NCBI RefSeq assembly: GCF_022763245.1
Contig: NZ_JALEGV010000041.1
Location: forward strand, 605,223-669,222
Length of the DNA: 64,000 nucleotides
Direction: 5' to 3'
From: Oricola sp.
GTDB lineage: Bacteria; Pseudomonadota; Alphaproteobacteria; Rhizobiales; Rhizobiaceae
A program made the position numbers and the translations under genes. Positions 38,583 through 47,271 of this stretch are shown here, piece after piece. A model generated the notes under the pieces. It searched no databases. It was given only the letters and a program-made list of their open reading frames with translations, and was not told where the DNA came from. The first letter of the stretch is position 1; the number at the start of each line of letters is the position of its first letter.

Positions 38583-40705
38583 CGGCCATCTCCGTCCGTG
38601 GCGACTGCGGCTTCCTTCTCGGGAACGACCCACCAGGAATCGAGATCGACGCCGATATAGCTCGGCTGCGTGTCGGGCATGCCGAACTTGTCCCACCACG
38701 CCAGCCAAACCTCGGGCGTGTACCATTGCGGAATGTAGTAGTAATTCCACAGAAGCACGCGATCGAGCGCATGGGTCGTGGCGACGAGTTCCTCGCGGTC
38801 GGTGGCGAAAATCACCTTGTCCACCAGCGCGTCGACCACCGGATCCTGTATGCCGGAATAGTTGCGCGAATCGGGCTGGCTGGCCGCCGTCGAACTCCAG
38901 AAATCGCGCTGCTCGTTGCCGGGCGAGAGCGATTGCGAAAGCACCACCGTCGTCATGTCGAAATCGAAGTCGCGCAGCCGGTTGATCTCCTGCGCCTGAT
39001 CGACGATCCGGATCGACGCGTCGATGCCGATCTGGCGCAGGTCCTCGATGAACTGGCCGGCGATGATCTCGTCGGTCGGGCTGGATCCGAGATACTCTAT
39101 CGTGAACTGCTCGCCGGTCTGCGCGTTGACGAGCTTGCCGTCGCGGCTCTCCCACCCGGCGGAGCTGAACAACTCGAACGCCTTGCGCCGGTTCTCGCGC
39201 TGCGCGCCGCGGACGCTGTAGTCGGGCAGGCTGAAGGCTTCGGTGAACAATTCCGGCGGCAGCCGGTCGCGGAATTCCTCCAGCACCTCCAGTTCCCGGC
39301 CCTCGGGCACGCCGCTTGAGGCCAGTTCGCCACCGACAAAATAACTGTCCGTTCGCGTGCGGAGGTCGAAGAGGCGGGTTCGGTTGACGGTGGCGAAGTC
39401 GAACAAATAGCTCAGCGCCATGCGGACGCGCCGGTCCTTGAACTTGTCGCGGCGCATGTTGAGCGCGAAACCCTGCATGGGTTCGGGCGATTTGGTCGGG
39501 AACACCTTCTTGACGACCTTGCCCTCGACGACGGCGGGGAAGGTGTAGCCCTCGGCCCAGTATTGCGAGCGGTATTCCGGCCGGACATCCTCGATCCCGC
39601 CCTTCTTGAAGGCTTCCCACGCCGCCGCGCTGTCGCGGAAATAGACGTATTTGCGGATGTCGAAATTCTCCCGGCCTTTCTTGACCGGCAGGTCTTTGCC
39701 CCAATAGTCGGGGACCCGCTCCCAGACGATTTCCGAGCCCGGCACGAAGGATTTGATGCGATAAGGGCCCGAGCCGAGCGGCGGTTCCATCATCGGCTGG
39801 GTCACGTCACGCGGATTGCCGTCGGCGTCCGTGCCTTCCCACCAGTGCTTCGGCAGAACGGCCAGGTCGCCGAGGATATGCGGCAGCTCCCGGTTGCCGG
39901 TCTCGCTGAAGCGGAACTCCACCTCGCGGTCGTTCAGCGCGACCGCCTCGGTCACGTTCTCGTAGTAGCGATTGTAGAGCTGGCTGTTTTCCTTCAGCAC
40001 GTTGAACGACCATATGACATCGTCGACAGACACCGCCACGCCGTCATGCCACCGCGCCTCCGGATTGAGACGATAGATCGCGGATGAGTAGTCGTCCGGA
40101 AACGAGAACGCCTCGGCCAGCAGCGCGTGGCTCGTGGACGGCTCGTCGGTCGCCTGTTCCATCAGCGTGTCGTAGAGCAGCCCGCCGCCGAAGTTCAGGA
40201 ACCCCGCCGCCGGCGTGCCGCGTGTGATGTAGGGATTGAAGGAATCGAAGCTCCCATTGGCGATCCGGTTGAGCGTGCCGCCCTTAGGCGCGTCCGGGTT
40301 CACATAGTCATAGTGTTGGAAATCGTCGCCATACTTGCTGTCGCTCATGAGCGAAGCGGTGGAATGCCACTCTTCGCCCTCGGCGGCCGGCTGCTCCGTC
40401 GGCTGTTGTGCCGCGGCCAGCGCGTCGGACAGCTTCCTGTTCTCGGCTTCGAGAGCGTCGGCCTTTTCCGACAGGCCGGCACTGCGCTCCTGTTCGCTCG
40501 CCAGCGCCGATTCGGCCTCGTCCAGTTTCGCCGCATCGACAAGGCCGGCCTTGGCCGCATCGGCGGCACGCTCGATCCGGCCGGTCATTCCCGCACCGCC
40601 TTCGTAATAGAGGGTGGTAGCGGCCGCGCCGATCACGATCCCGGCGATCGCCACGATTGCCGTCTTGCCGGGTTGCTTGCCGCCGGATGACTCTGGTGCT
40701 GACAT
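38579..40705 (-). CDS. solute-binding protein fused to membrane anchor and coiled coil (YejA-like)
   Basis: This is a 708-residue protein and the first gene of the Yej operon. Instead of a cleavable signal it has an N-terminal hydrophobic helix (about 14-33) with no obvious cleavage site. A predicted coiled coil follows (about 42-101, heptad-like KLDEAESALASEQERSAGLSE onward). A family 5 solute-binding domain then runs from about 118 to the end, with YVNPDAPKGGTLNRI, RWHDGVAVSVDDVIWSF and MEPPLGSGPYR. This would tether the binding protein to the inner membrane on a stalk. The next gene encodes a second, Tat-exported binding protein, so the transporter may have two receptors of different specificity. 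The start was set at 40705 by the position of the hydrophobic helix. Confidence 0.88.
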   Translation of the reverse strand: MSAPESSGGKQPGKTAIVAIAGIVIGAAATTLYYEGGAGMTGRIERAADAAKAGLVDAAKLDEAESALASEQERSAGLSEKADALEAENRKLSDALAAAQQPTEQPAAEGEEWHSTASLMSDSKYGDDFQHYDYVNPDAPKGGTLNRIANGSFDSFNPYITRGTPAAGFLNFGGGLLYDTLMEQATDEPSTSHALLAEAFSFPDDYSSAIYRLNPEARWHDGVAVSVDDVIWSFNVLKENSQLYNRYYENVTEAVALNDREVEFRFSETGNRELPHILGDLAVLPKHWWEGTDADGNPRDVTQPMMEPPLGSGPYRIKSFVPGSEIVWERVPDYWGKDLPVKKGRENFDIRKYVYFRDSAAAWEAFKKGGIEDVRPEYRSQYWAEGYTFPAVVEGKVVKKVFPTKSPEPMQGFALNMRRDKFKDRRVRMALSYLFDFATVNRTRLFDLRTRTDSYFVGGELASSGVPEGRELEVLEEFRDRLPPELFTEAFSLPDYSVRGAQRENRRKAFELFSSAGWESRDGKLVNAQTGEQFTIEYLGSSPTDEIIAGQFIEDLRQIGIDASIRIVDQAQEINRLRDFDFDMTTVVLSQSLSPGNEQRDFWSSTAASQPDSRNYSGIQDPVVDALVDKVIFATDREELVATTHALDRVLLWNYYYIPQWYTPEVWLAWWDKFGMPDTQPSYIGVDLDSWWVVPEKEAAVATDGDGR

Positions 40706-40893
40706 GAACTGAACCGTCCTCTTCGGCCAAGCGGCCGTCTCGTCGCCTCGTCGCTCCGGCCCCGCAGGGACGGAAATCAGGTTTACCTTAAGGAGTAGGG
40801 CGCGACACACCAAGCTTCAATGTCAAATGACGGTGCGGCGCGACGTGAAGCCGGCTCCCCGCTCGATCGCCGGTGTGGGGTGCCACCCGACAA

Positions 40894-40919
40894 AGAAAAA
40901 GCCGGGTCGAGCCCGGCTT
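40894..40919 (-). terminator. rho-independent terminator of the cytochrome c gene
   Basis: An 8-bp stem (40899-40906 AAGCCGGG with 40912-40919 CCCGGCTT) with a 5-base loop lies 31 bp beyond the cytochrome c stop. On the minus strand it is followed by U residues (complement of 40894-40900). Confidence 0.85.
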
Positions 40920-40950
40920 TTCCAAGGTGCATGTCCGTGTGTGAAGCAGG

Positions 40951-41673
40951 TCAGTTGCTGCTTTCGCCCTCGGTGGTCGTGTCCGTCTCGGCTGCAGGTT
41001 CTTCCGCTGCCGCCGGCTCTTCCATCGCTGCCGGCTCTTCCATTGCAGCCGGCTCGGCTGCGGGGGCGGCATCTTCCATGGCTGCGGGCTCTGCAGTGGC
41101 TTCTTCGGCCGCAGGCGCTTCCTCGCTCGGCAGCGGCGCGGGCTCGGGCGCCATCGTGCGCAGATAGGCGACGAGGTCAGCGCGGTCCTGCGTCTTCGAC
41201 AGTCCGGCAAAGCCCATCGCCGTTCCCGGGACATAGGACTTCGGCTTGTGCAGGAAGCCGTTCAGATGCTCGTAATCCCACACTGCGCCGTCCGCGGCGA
41301 AGTCCAGCATGGCGGAGGAGTACTTGAAGCCCTCATGCGAGGCGATCGGGCGATTGACGAGGCCCCAGAGATTGGGTCCGACCTTGTTGGCGCCGCCTTC
41401 TTCCGCCGTGTGGCAGGCCGCGCACTTCTTGAAGACCTTCTCGCCGGAAGCGACGTCCGCGCTGGCCAGAAGCGGGCCGATTGGGTCGATCGAGGGAGCG
41501 GCTTCCGTCTCGCCGCCGCCAGCGCTCTCGCCTTCTTCCACGGCGATGGCGAAACCGGCGCGTTCCGGCTCTTCCTCGTGGAAGATCGCTTCACCGAGAA
41601 TGCCAACCGACATCATGACAAAAACCGTGCCGAGAAAGGCGCCGGCGTACAGGTTCAAATTCGACGAGCTCAT
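40951..41673 (-). CDS. membrane-anchored cytochrome c (CycM-like) with acidic repeat tail
   Basis: This is a 240-residue c-type cytochrome with an N-terminal uncleaved membrane anchor (about residues 8-27, [21 protein letters not shown]). It has a haem-binding CAACH motif, a class I cytochrome fold ([13 protein letters not shown]) and the axial Met in [10 protein letters not shown]. Its homologue CycM carries electrons to the aa3 oxidase in rhizobia. After the haem domain (to about residue 172) comes an Ala/Pro/Glu-rich tail built on AAMEEP-like repeats. It is divergent from kdsB. Confidence 0.92.
   Translation of the reverse strand: MSSSNLNLYAGAFLGTVFVMMSVGILGEAIFHEEEPERAGFAIAVEEGESAGGGETEAAPSIDPIGPLLASADVASGEKVFKKCAACHTAEEGGANKVGPNLWGLVNRPIASHEGFKYSSAMLDFAADGAVWDYEHLNGFLHKPKSYVPGTAMGFAGLSKTQDRADLVAYLRTMAPEPAPLPSEEAPAAEEATAEPAAMEDAAPAAEPAAMEEPAAMEEPAAAEEPAAETDTTTEGESSN
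41012..41062. repeat. 18-bp tandem repeat in the cytochrome c tail
   Basis: Two near-identical 18-bp units (41012-41029 and 41030-41047) and a partial third unit encode AAMEEP-type hexapeptides on the minus strand. Such in-frame repeats can change copy number by slippage without disturbing the haem domain. Confidence 0.7.
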
Positions 41674-41827
41674 CGTGTAACCAAATCCCGAAATCCGTGC
41701 ATGCGTGCACAGGGCGTCCCCTGCGCCAAGTCGCGCGGAACCTAGGTCTTTTGCCGGACCGATGCAACAGATATAAGGCCGCACGATTTGAGACTTTTTG
41801 CCACTTCTCGCCAGCCCCCGGTTTTTG

Positions 41828-42553
41828 ATGCGCCCACTCGTTCTCGTTCCCGCCCGCATGGCTTCCACGCGCCTGCCCGGCAAGCCGCTTGCCGACATTG
41901 CCGGCAAGCCGATGATCGTCCATGTGGCCGAACGCGCCCGCGACGCCGATTGCGGCGCCGTCGCCGTGGCGACGGATGACGAGGGCGTGGCCGAAGCGGT
42001 CCGTGACGCCGGGTTCCTGGCGGTGATGACGCGTGCGGACCATCCGTCCGGCTCCGACCGCATCTTCGAGGCGCTGGGCGCGCTCGATCCGGAAGGGCGG
42101 CACGACGTCGTCGTCAACGTGCAGGGCGACCTGCCGACCATCGCGCCCGCCGACATCCGCGCGGCGCTGTCGCCGCTTGCCGACCCGGCCTGCGACATCG
42201 CCACGCTCGGCGTCGAGATCGCCGACGAGGCGGAAAAGACCAATCCCAACGTCGTCAAGATCGTCGGTTCGCCGCACGGCCCCTCGATCCTGCGCGCGCT
42301 CTATTTCACCCGCGCGACCGCGCCGTGGGGCGAGGGCCCGCTCTACCACCATGTCGGCCTTTATGCCTGGCGCCGCACGGCCCTGGCCCGCTTCGTCGCC
42401 CTGCCGCCTTCGGTGCTGGAGCGTCGCGAGCGGCTGGAACAGCTGCGCGCGCTCGAGGCCGGCATGCAGATCCATGCCGCGATCATTGACTCCGAACCGC
42501 TCGGCGTGGATACGCAGCCGGACCTGGAGCGCGCACGCGCGCTGCTGGGCTGA
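41828..42553 (+). CDS. kdsB: 3-deoxy-manno-octulosonate cytidylyltransferase
   Basis: KdsB activates Kdo with CTP to CMP-Kdo for lipid A/core synthesis. The 241-residue protein has the nucleotide-binding [24 protein letters not shown], the metal-binding VVNVQGDLP and the [11 protein letters not shown] and [10 protein letters not shown] segments. The length is normal. The ATG at 41828 starts [10 protein letters not shown], matching the family; an upstream in-frame ATG adds 10 poorly conserved residues. It is divergent from the cytochrome gene and 27 bp before pheA. Confidence 0.96.
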   Translation: MRPLVLVPARMASTRLPGKPLADIAGKPMIVHVAERARDADCGAVAVATDDEGVAEAVRDAGFLAVMTRADHPSGSDRIFEALGALDPEGRHDVVVNVQGDLPTIAPADIRAALSPLADPACDIATLGVEIADEAEKTNPNVVKIVGSPHGPSILRALYFTRATAPWGEGPLYHHVGLYAWRRTALARFVALPPSVLERRERLEQLRALEAGMQIHAAIIDSEPLGVDTQPDLERARALLG

Positions 42554-42580
42554 GAAACCACGCGAAAAAGAACCACTGTC

Positions 42581-43435
42581 ATGACGGAACCCTCGAATCT
42601 GATCGCCTTCCAAGGCGAACCCGGCGCCAACTCAGACACCGCCTGCCGCAACATGTTTCCGGACATGGAGCCGCTGCCCTGCGCCACCTTCGAGGATGCC
42701 TTTATCGCCGTGGAGACCGGGAAGGCGCGGCTCGCCATGATCCCGATCGAGAACACGATCGCCGGCCGCGTCGCCGACATTCATCACCTTCTGCCGGAAT
42801 CGCGCCTGCACATCGTCGGCGAATATTTCCTGCCGATCCATTTTCAGCTGATGGTGCTGCCGGGTGTCACGATGCAGGACATCAAGTCCGTGCACAGCCA
42901 CATCCACGCACTCGGTCAGTGCCGCAAGGTGATCCGCAAGCATCACTGGAAGGCAACGGTCGCCGGCGACACGGCGGGTGCGGCCAAGCTCGTCGCCGAG
43001 ACGGGCGACCGCTCCATGGCGGCGCTCGCGCCGAAGCTGGCCGCCTCGATGTACGGGCTCGACATCATCGCCAGCGACGTCGAGGATCACGAGAACAACG
43101 TGACCCGGTTTGTCGTCCTGTCGAAGGACAAGCAGGTTCCCGAGCGCACGTCGCCGGACGAGAGGATGATGACGACTTTCGTCTTCCGAGTGCGCAACAT
43201 TCCCGCCGCGCTCTACAAGGCGATGGGCGGTTTCGCCACCAATGGCGTCAACATGACCAAGCTGGAGAGCTATCAGATCGGCGGCAAGTTCTTCGCCACC
43301 CAGTTTTACGCCGACATCGAAGGCCATCCCGACGATGCCAACGTCCAGCTGGCCTTCGAGGAGATCGGCTTCTTCTCCGAGGATTTCCGCATCCTCGGCG
43401 TCTACAAGGCGTCGGAATCCCGGGAGGGGATGTAA
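42581..43435 (+). CDS. pheA: prephenate dehydratase
   Basis: This is a 284-residue monofunctional prephenate dehydratase (phenylalanine synthesis: prephenate to phenylpyruvate). The catalytic domain (1-185) contains IAFQGEPGANSD, IPIENTIAGRV and the NNVTRFVVL motif with the catalytic Thr. A C-terminal ACT domain (about 198-278) provides phenylalanine feedback control, though its ESRP motif reads ESYQ here. It follows kdsB by 27 bp. No chorismate mutase domain is present. Confidence 0.95.
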   Translation: MTEPSNLIAFQGEPGANSDTACRNMFPDMEPLPCATFEDAFIAVETGKARLAMIPIENTIAGRVADIHHLLPESRLHIVGEYFLPIHFQLMVLPGVTMQDIKSVHSHIHALGQCRKVIRKHHWKATVAGDTAGAAKLVAETGDRSMAALAPKLAASMYGLDIIASDVEDHENNVTRFVVLSKDKQVPERTSPDERMMTTFVFRVRNIPAALYKAMGGFATNGVNMTKLESYQIGGKFFATQFYADIEGHPDDANVQLAFEEIGFFSEDFRILGVYKASESREGM

Positions 43436-43447
43436 GGGGCAGGGCGC

Positions 43448-44293
43448 TTAGCCCTGCACCACCCTTTGGCGTTGCGCGCCGAGCCCGGTGATGCCGAGTT
43501 CCATCACGTCGCCTTCCTTCAGATAGACCGGCTCGGGCTTGATGCCCATGCCGACGCCCGGCGGCGTGCCGGTCGAGATCACGTCGCCCGGATGGAGCGT
43601 CATCAGGTTCGAAAGGTGTTCGATGATCGTCGCCACGTCGAAGATCATCGTCGCGCTCGATCCGGTCTGCCGGCGCACGCCGTTGACGTCGAGCCACATG
43701 TCCAACGCCTGCGGATCGGGCACGTCGTCGCGGGTCACCAGCCAGGGGCCGATCGGCCCGAACGTGTCGCAGGACTTGCCCTTCGTCCACTGTCCGGTGA
43801 GCTTCATCTGGTAATCGCGCTCCGACACGTCGTTGATCACGCAATAGCCGGCCACATGGTCGAGCGCGTTCTCGCGCGTCACATATTTCGCCTTGGTGCC
43901 GATGACGACGCCGAGTTCGACTTCCCAGTCGGTGGCCGTCGAACCGCGCGGCAGTTCCACGTCGTCGCTCGGGCCGACGATCGCCGAATTGGCCTTCATG
44001 AACAGAATGGGATGTTCGGGGATTGGCAGGTTCGATTCTGCGGCGTGGTCCGAATAGTTGAGCCCGATGCACAGGAACTTGCCGACGCCGCCGACGCAGG
44101 GGCCGAGACGTACGCCGGCATCGACGGCCGGCAGTGTCGCGGGATCGATATCGGCGAGGCGGCGCAATCCGTCCGCGCCCAGCGCCGCGCCGGCGATGTC
44201 GTCGACATGGCCGGAAAGATCGCGGATGGTGCCGTCGGCATCGAGCATGCCCGGCTTTTCCTGGCCCGCCGGACCGTAACGCAGCAATTTCAT
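43448..44293 (-). CDS. fumarylacetoacetate hydrolase family protein
   Basis: This is a 281-residue FAH-family enzyme (FAHD1-like). It has the N-terminal dimer domain and the core with KFLCIGLNYSDHAAES, the metal ligands in DWEVELGVVIG and the ISTGTPPGVGMG loop. Members hydrolyse fumarylpyruvate or fumarylacetoacetate, decarboxylate oxaloacetate, or act on sugar-acid intermediates such as 2,4-diketo-3-deoxyfuconate. Which reaction applies is not evident. The GGAG before ATG 44293 decides the start. It is convergent with pheA (12 bp). Confidence 0.88.
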   Translation of the reverse strand: MKLLRYGPAGQEKPGMLDADGTIRDLSGHVDDIAGAALGADGLRRLADIDPATLPAVDAGVRLGPCVGGVGKFLCIGLNYSDHAAESNLPIPEHPILFMKANSAIVGPSDDVELPRGSTATDWEVELGVVIGTKAKYVTRENALDHVAGYCVINDVSERDYQMKLTGQWTKGKSCDTFGPIGPWLVTRDDVPDPQALDMWLDVNGVRRQTGSSATMIFDVATIIEHLSNLMTLHPGDVISTGTPPGVGMGIKPEPVYLKEGDVMELGITGLGAQRQRVVQG

Positions 44294-44424
44294 GGAGCTC
44301 TCCTTCCCCAACAGATCGGCGCGGACCGTAGTCGCATCGGCCGACGATGCCAAGCGAGGCGCTTGTCGCGCCTTGACTTTTCACGGGCTCAGGCCAACCT
44401 CGCGGCGACGAGGGGGAATGCTTG

Positions 44425-45309
44425 ATGAATGACACCGCGAAGACCATCGCCTTTTTCGGCGTCGGCATGATGGGTGCGCCGATGATCGCGCGCCTGGCGA
44501 AGGCGGGCCACAGCGTGCGCGCCTGGAACCGCAGCGTCGAGAAGGCCAGGGCCGTCGAGGGCCCCAATGTCACGGCCTTCGCCGATGCGCGCGACGCCGC
44601 CGAAGGCGCCGAGATCGCGATCTCGATCCTCACGGACGGGTCAGCTGTCCGGTCGCTCGTCGAGGATCACGGGCTGGCCGACGCATTGCCGAAGGGCGCG
44701 GTCTTCGTCGATATGAGCTCGACCAGGCCAGAAGAGGCCCGCGCCGTCGCGGACCTGCTCGGCGCGGGCGGCGTTGCCTTTTGCGACGCGCCCGTCTCCG
44801 GCGGGCCGCCCGGGGCGGAAGCCGGGACGTTGGCAATCATGGCCGGATGCGATGAGGTGGTCTTCGGGCGCCTCGCGCCGGTGCTCGCGGCGATGGGGCG
44901 GCCGCGACGCATTGGCCGCGTCGGCTCCGGACAGTTGGCCAAGCTGGCCAACCAGCTGATCGTCGGGGCGGCCATCGGCGCGGTTGCCGAAGCGATCCTG
45001 CTGGTGCGCGAGGGGGGAGGCGACACGAGCGCCTTCCGAGACGCGCTCACCGGCGGCTACGCCGATTCCAAGGTGCTGCAGATGCATGGCGCGCGCATGG
45101 CCGCCGGCGATTTCGAACCGCGCGGCCGTGCCTCGTTGCACGCCAAGGACATGCGCAACACCCTTGCTGAGGCGGAGTCGCTCGGCCTCAACCTGCCGAT
45201 GAGCCGGGAACTGGGCGATCGCTTCGCGCGCCTGTGCGAAGAGCTCGACGGCGCCGATCTCGACCATTGCGCGCTGTTCCTGGAACTGCTCGACCGCAAC
45301 GGCCGATAG
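44425..45309 (+). CDS. 3-hydroxyisobutyrate dehydrogenase family oxidoreductase
   Basis: This is a 294-residue NAD(P)-dependent beta-hydroxyacid dehydrogenase. It has the Rossmann start (IAFFGVGMMGAPM), the DMSSTRPEEA segment, the substrate loop FCDAPVSGGPPGAEAGTLAIM and the catalytic Lys in GSGQLAKLANQ. Family members oxidise 3-hydroxyisobutyrate, tartronate semialdehyde or reduce short aldehydes. GAGGGGG precedes the ATG at 44425 by 9 bases. It is divergent from the FAH gene and convergent with ridA. Confidence 0.9.
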   Translation: MNDTAKTIAFFGVGMMGAPMIARLAKAGHSVRAWNRSVEKARAVEGPNVTAFADARDAAEGAEIAISILTDGSAVRSLVEDHGLADALPKGAVFVDMSSTRPEEARAVADLLGAGGVAFCDAPVSGGPPGAEAGTLAIMAGCDEVVFGRLAPVLAAMGRPRRIGRVGSGQLAKLANQLIVGAAIGAVAEAILLVREGGGDTSAFRDALTGGYADSKVLQMHGARMAAGDFEPRGRASLHAKDMRNTLAEAESLGLNLPMSRELGDRFARLCEELDGADLDHCALFLELLDRNGR

Positions 45310-45321
45310 CGCGATCTCGGA

Positions 45322-45359
45322 CAAAAACCCGGCCGGAGCCGGGGGCGCCATGTGCGCCC
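45322..45359 (-). terminator. terminator hairpins at the end of the nine-gene operon
   Basis: A 6-bp stem (45328-45333 CCCGGC with 45338-45343 GCCGGG) is followed on the minus strand by U residues (complement of 45323-45327). A second 6-bp stem (45343-45348 with 45354-45359) abuts it. Both lie between convergent genes and may stop transcription from either side. Confidence 0.75.
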
Positions 45360-45378
45360 GCCGGCTCTCGATCCGTCG

Positions 45379-45726
45379 TCACTGCGCAGCGACGATGATG
45401 ATCTCGACCGTGTAGTCGGGCGTGGCGAGCTTGGCTTCCCCGCAGGCGCGCGCCGGCGCGTGGCCCGGTGCGACCCAAGCGTCCCACACGGCGTTCATCT
45501 CGGCGAAATCGGCCATGTCGGCAAGCCAGATCACAGCCTGGAGGATCTTCGTCTTGTCGCTGCCGGCCTCGGCGAGCAGCGCCTCGGTCTTGCCCAGGAT
45601 CGAGTTGGTCTGTTCGGTGACGCTGGTGCCCGGCTCGCCGACCTGGCCGGCCAGATAGACGGTGCCGTTGTGAATGACGGCCTGGCTCATGCGGGCGCCG
45701 GTGTCGATGCGTTTGATGTCGCTCAT
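45379..45726 (-). CDS. RidA family protein
   Basis: This is a 115-residue RidA/YjgF/UK114-type protein. The family deaminates reactive enamine/imine intermediates of PLP enzymes or serves as a pathway-specific deaminase. It has MSQAVIHNGTVYLAGQVG, the central DMADFAEMNAVWDAWV segment and an Arg in the APARACGEAKL region where the substrate-binding Arg lies, though the surrounding sequence is diverged. It is the last gene of the import-and-degrade operon, 31 bp after the deacetylase gene. Its presence beside a PLP aminotransferase supports a detoxifying role. Confidence 0.87.
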   Translation of the reverse strand: MSDIKRIDTGARMSQAVIHNGTVYLAGQVGEPGTSVTEQTNSILGKTEALLAEAGSDKTKILQAVIWLADMADFAEMNAVWDAWVAPGHAPARACGEAKLATPDYTVEIIIVAAQ

Positions 45727-45757
45727 GATGTCCTCGTCGGAAACTGGGTGACCCTGC

Positions 45758-46780
45758 TCAGGCTTGCGAGAAGCCCTGCAGGACATGGGTGAGATTGTCG
45801 CCGAGCGCATCGGAGACATAGCCGCCCTCCTGCACGAAAAGCGTCGGCAGGCCAAGACCCGCAATCGCCGCGCCGATGCGCGCGAAACCCGGCGTCGTGA
45901 CGGCGAGCCCCTTGAACGGGTCGTCGACATGCGCGTCCAGCCCGAGCGCGACGACGATGGCGTCCGCCCCGAACATCGCGATGCGTTCGAAGGCCGTGTC
46001 GAGCGTCTTCAGATAGGCCTCATCGCCGGTGCCGCGTTCGAGCGGAAGGTTGAGGTTGGCGCCGAGGCCGTCACCCTCGCCGCGCTCATGCGCGTGGCCC
46101 CAGAAGAACGGATAGAAGCGCACGGGATCGGCATGGATCGAGATCGTCAGCACGTCGGACCGCCGATAGAAGATGCCCTGGGTTCCGTTGCCGTGGTGGA
46201 CGTCGACGTCGAGGATGACCGGGCGCTTTCCCGCCTTCCGCAGCCGTTCGGCGGCAATGCCGGCATTGTTGAAGAAGCAGAATCCGCCGGCCAGGTCGGC
46301 ATAGGCGTGATGGCCGGGCGGGCGGCTGAGCGCGTAGGCTGCCGGCTCGCCGCCTGCGATGAGGTCCGCCGCGCCGATCGCCGATTGTGCGGACCAGTAG
46401 GCCGCCTCGAATGTGTGTTCCATGATCGGGCAGGAGGTGTCCGCCTGATGGTAGCCGGCCTGGCCGATGGCGGATTTCGGATAGGAATCGGTCCGGTTGG
46501 CGGGATGGATGTTGGGGATCACCTCCGCGCCGGCGCCCTCGATGCGCGTCCACCGCGTGTAGATGTTCTTCAGGAAGGTGAGGTATTCGGCGGTGTGCAA
46601 CGCGGCGATGGGTCCCATGCCCGCGTCGGCCGGGATTTCGAAGACGCAACCCGCCGCCTCGGCTGCCGCTTTCAGGATCTCGATGCGTTTCGGTTGCTCG
46701 GGATTGGGCAGCACGGTGCCATTGGCCATGAAGTGTTTCGGATCGTGTTTCCACTGGCGTTCGTCGAAGGTCGCTTTCAT
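45758..46780 (-). CDS. histone-deacetylase-superfamily amidohydrolase (acetylpolyamine amidohydrolase-like)
   Basis: This is a 340-residue class II deacetylase-like protein resembling bacterial acetylpolyamine amidohydrolases. Zinc ligands are D193 and H195 (DVDVHHGNGTQG) and D282 (LGLDAHVDDPF). The catalytic His pair is H157-H158 (RPPGHHAY) and the catalytic Tyr is in the QEGGYVSD segment. The expected reaction is removal of an acetyl group from an acetylated amine in the cytoplasm. In the operon it sits between the GNAT and RidA genes, downstream of a polyamine-type importer, which supports an acetylated amine as substrate or intermediate. Confidence 0.9.
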   Translation of the reverse strand: MKATFDERQWKHDPKHFMANGTVLPNPEQPKRIEILKAAAEAAGCVFEIPADAGMGPIAALHTAEYLTFLKNIYTRWTRIEGAGAEVIPNIHPANRTDSYPKSAIGQAGYHQADTSCPIMEHTFEAAYWSAQSAIGAADLIAGGEPAAYALSRPPGHHAYADLAGGFCFFNNAGIAAERLRKAGKRPVILDVDVHHGNGTQGIFYRRSDVLTISIHADPVRFYPFFWGHAHERGEGDGLGANLNLPLERGTGDEAYLKTLDTAFERIAMFGADAIVVALGLDAHVDDPFKGLAVTTPGFARIGAAIAGLGLPTLFVQEGGYVSDALGDNLTHVLQGFSQA

Positions 46781-46790
46781 GGGAATACCG

Positions 46791-47270
46791 TCATTTGCCT
46801 TTCAGATTGGCGAGCCCGTCCGCGTCCAGCGTCAGCGTCGTTTCGCCGGTTGAGGCGGCGAAGCCCAGGCGGTCGTAGAAGCTGCGCGCCCGCTCGTTGT
46901 CGTCATAGACGACGAGCTTGAGGAAACGGGCGTTCCAGACGGCGTCGGCGTCATAGGCGACGGCGCGCAGCAGGCGCTGCCCGAGACCCTTGCCGCGCGT
47001 CGTTTCCGAGACCCACAGGTCCGAAACATAGACGCCCGCGCCGGCCCGCACGGTGGAAAAGACCGGGGAATAGAGCGCCGCGCCGACGATCTCCTCCCCC
47101 GCCTCGGCGAGCAGTGCCCGGAAGGCCGGATTGTCCCCGAACCCGGCCTCCCGCAGCAGCGCGGCCGTCCCGCCGTGATCGTCGCCGATGTCCTTTGAAA
47201 GATGCGCGAGCGCCGCGTTCAGCCGCTCCGCGTCGTCGGGACCGGCCCGCCTGATCGTGATCCCCGCCAT
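46791..47270 (-). CDS. GNAT family N-acetyltransferase
   Basis: This is a 159-residue acetyltransferase. The acetyl-CoA binding motif A is clear (VSDLWVSETTRGKGLGQRLL, with RGKGLG), followed by the LKLVVYDDNERARSFYDRLGF strand-helix typical of GNATs. It resembles spermidine/diamine acetyltransferase-like GNATs in overall layout, but no substrate is known. It lies 1 bp downstream of the beta-keto acid cleavage gene and 10 bp before the deacetylase gene. Acetylase and deacetylase in one operon is unusual and suggests a protected intermediate or regulatory acetylation. Confidence 0.87.
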   Translation of the reverse strand: MAGITIRRAGPDDAERLNAALAHLSKDIGDDHGGTAALLREAGFGDNPAFRALLAEAGEEIVGAALYSPVFSTVRAGAGVYVSDLWVSETTRGKGLGQRLLRAVAYDADAVWNARFLKLVVYDDNERARSFYDRLGFAASTGETTLTLDADGLANLKGK

Positions 47271-47271
47271 C

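Noticed and set aside
38583-39704. Upstream extension of the second binding protein to a protein of about 1000 residues
   Set aside because: The extra 370 residues are the first binding-protein gene read out of phase; they show Arg/Pro-rich low-complexity sequence and no domain. The true gene begins at the Tat signal.
41674-42258. N-terminal extension of the cytochrome c gene to 435 residues
   Set aside because: The extension overlaps kdsB antisense and is Ser/Ala/Arg-rich without features; the membrane anchor begins at 41673.
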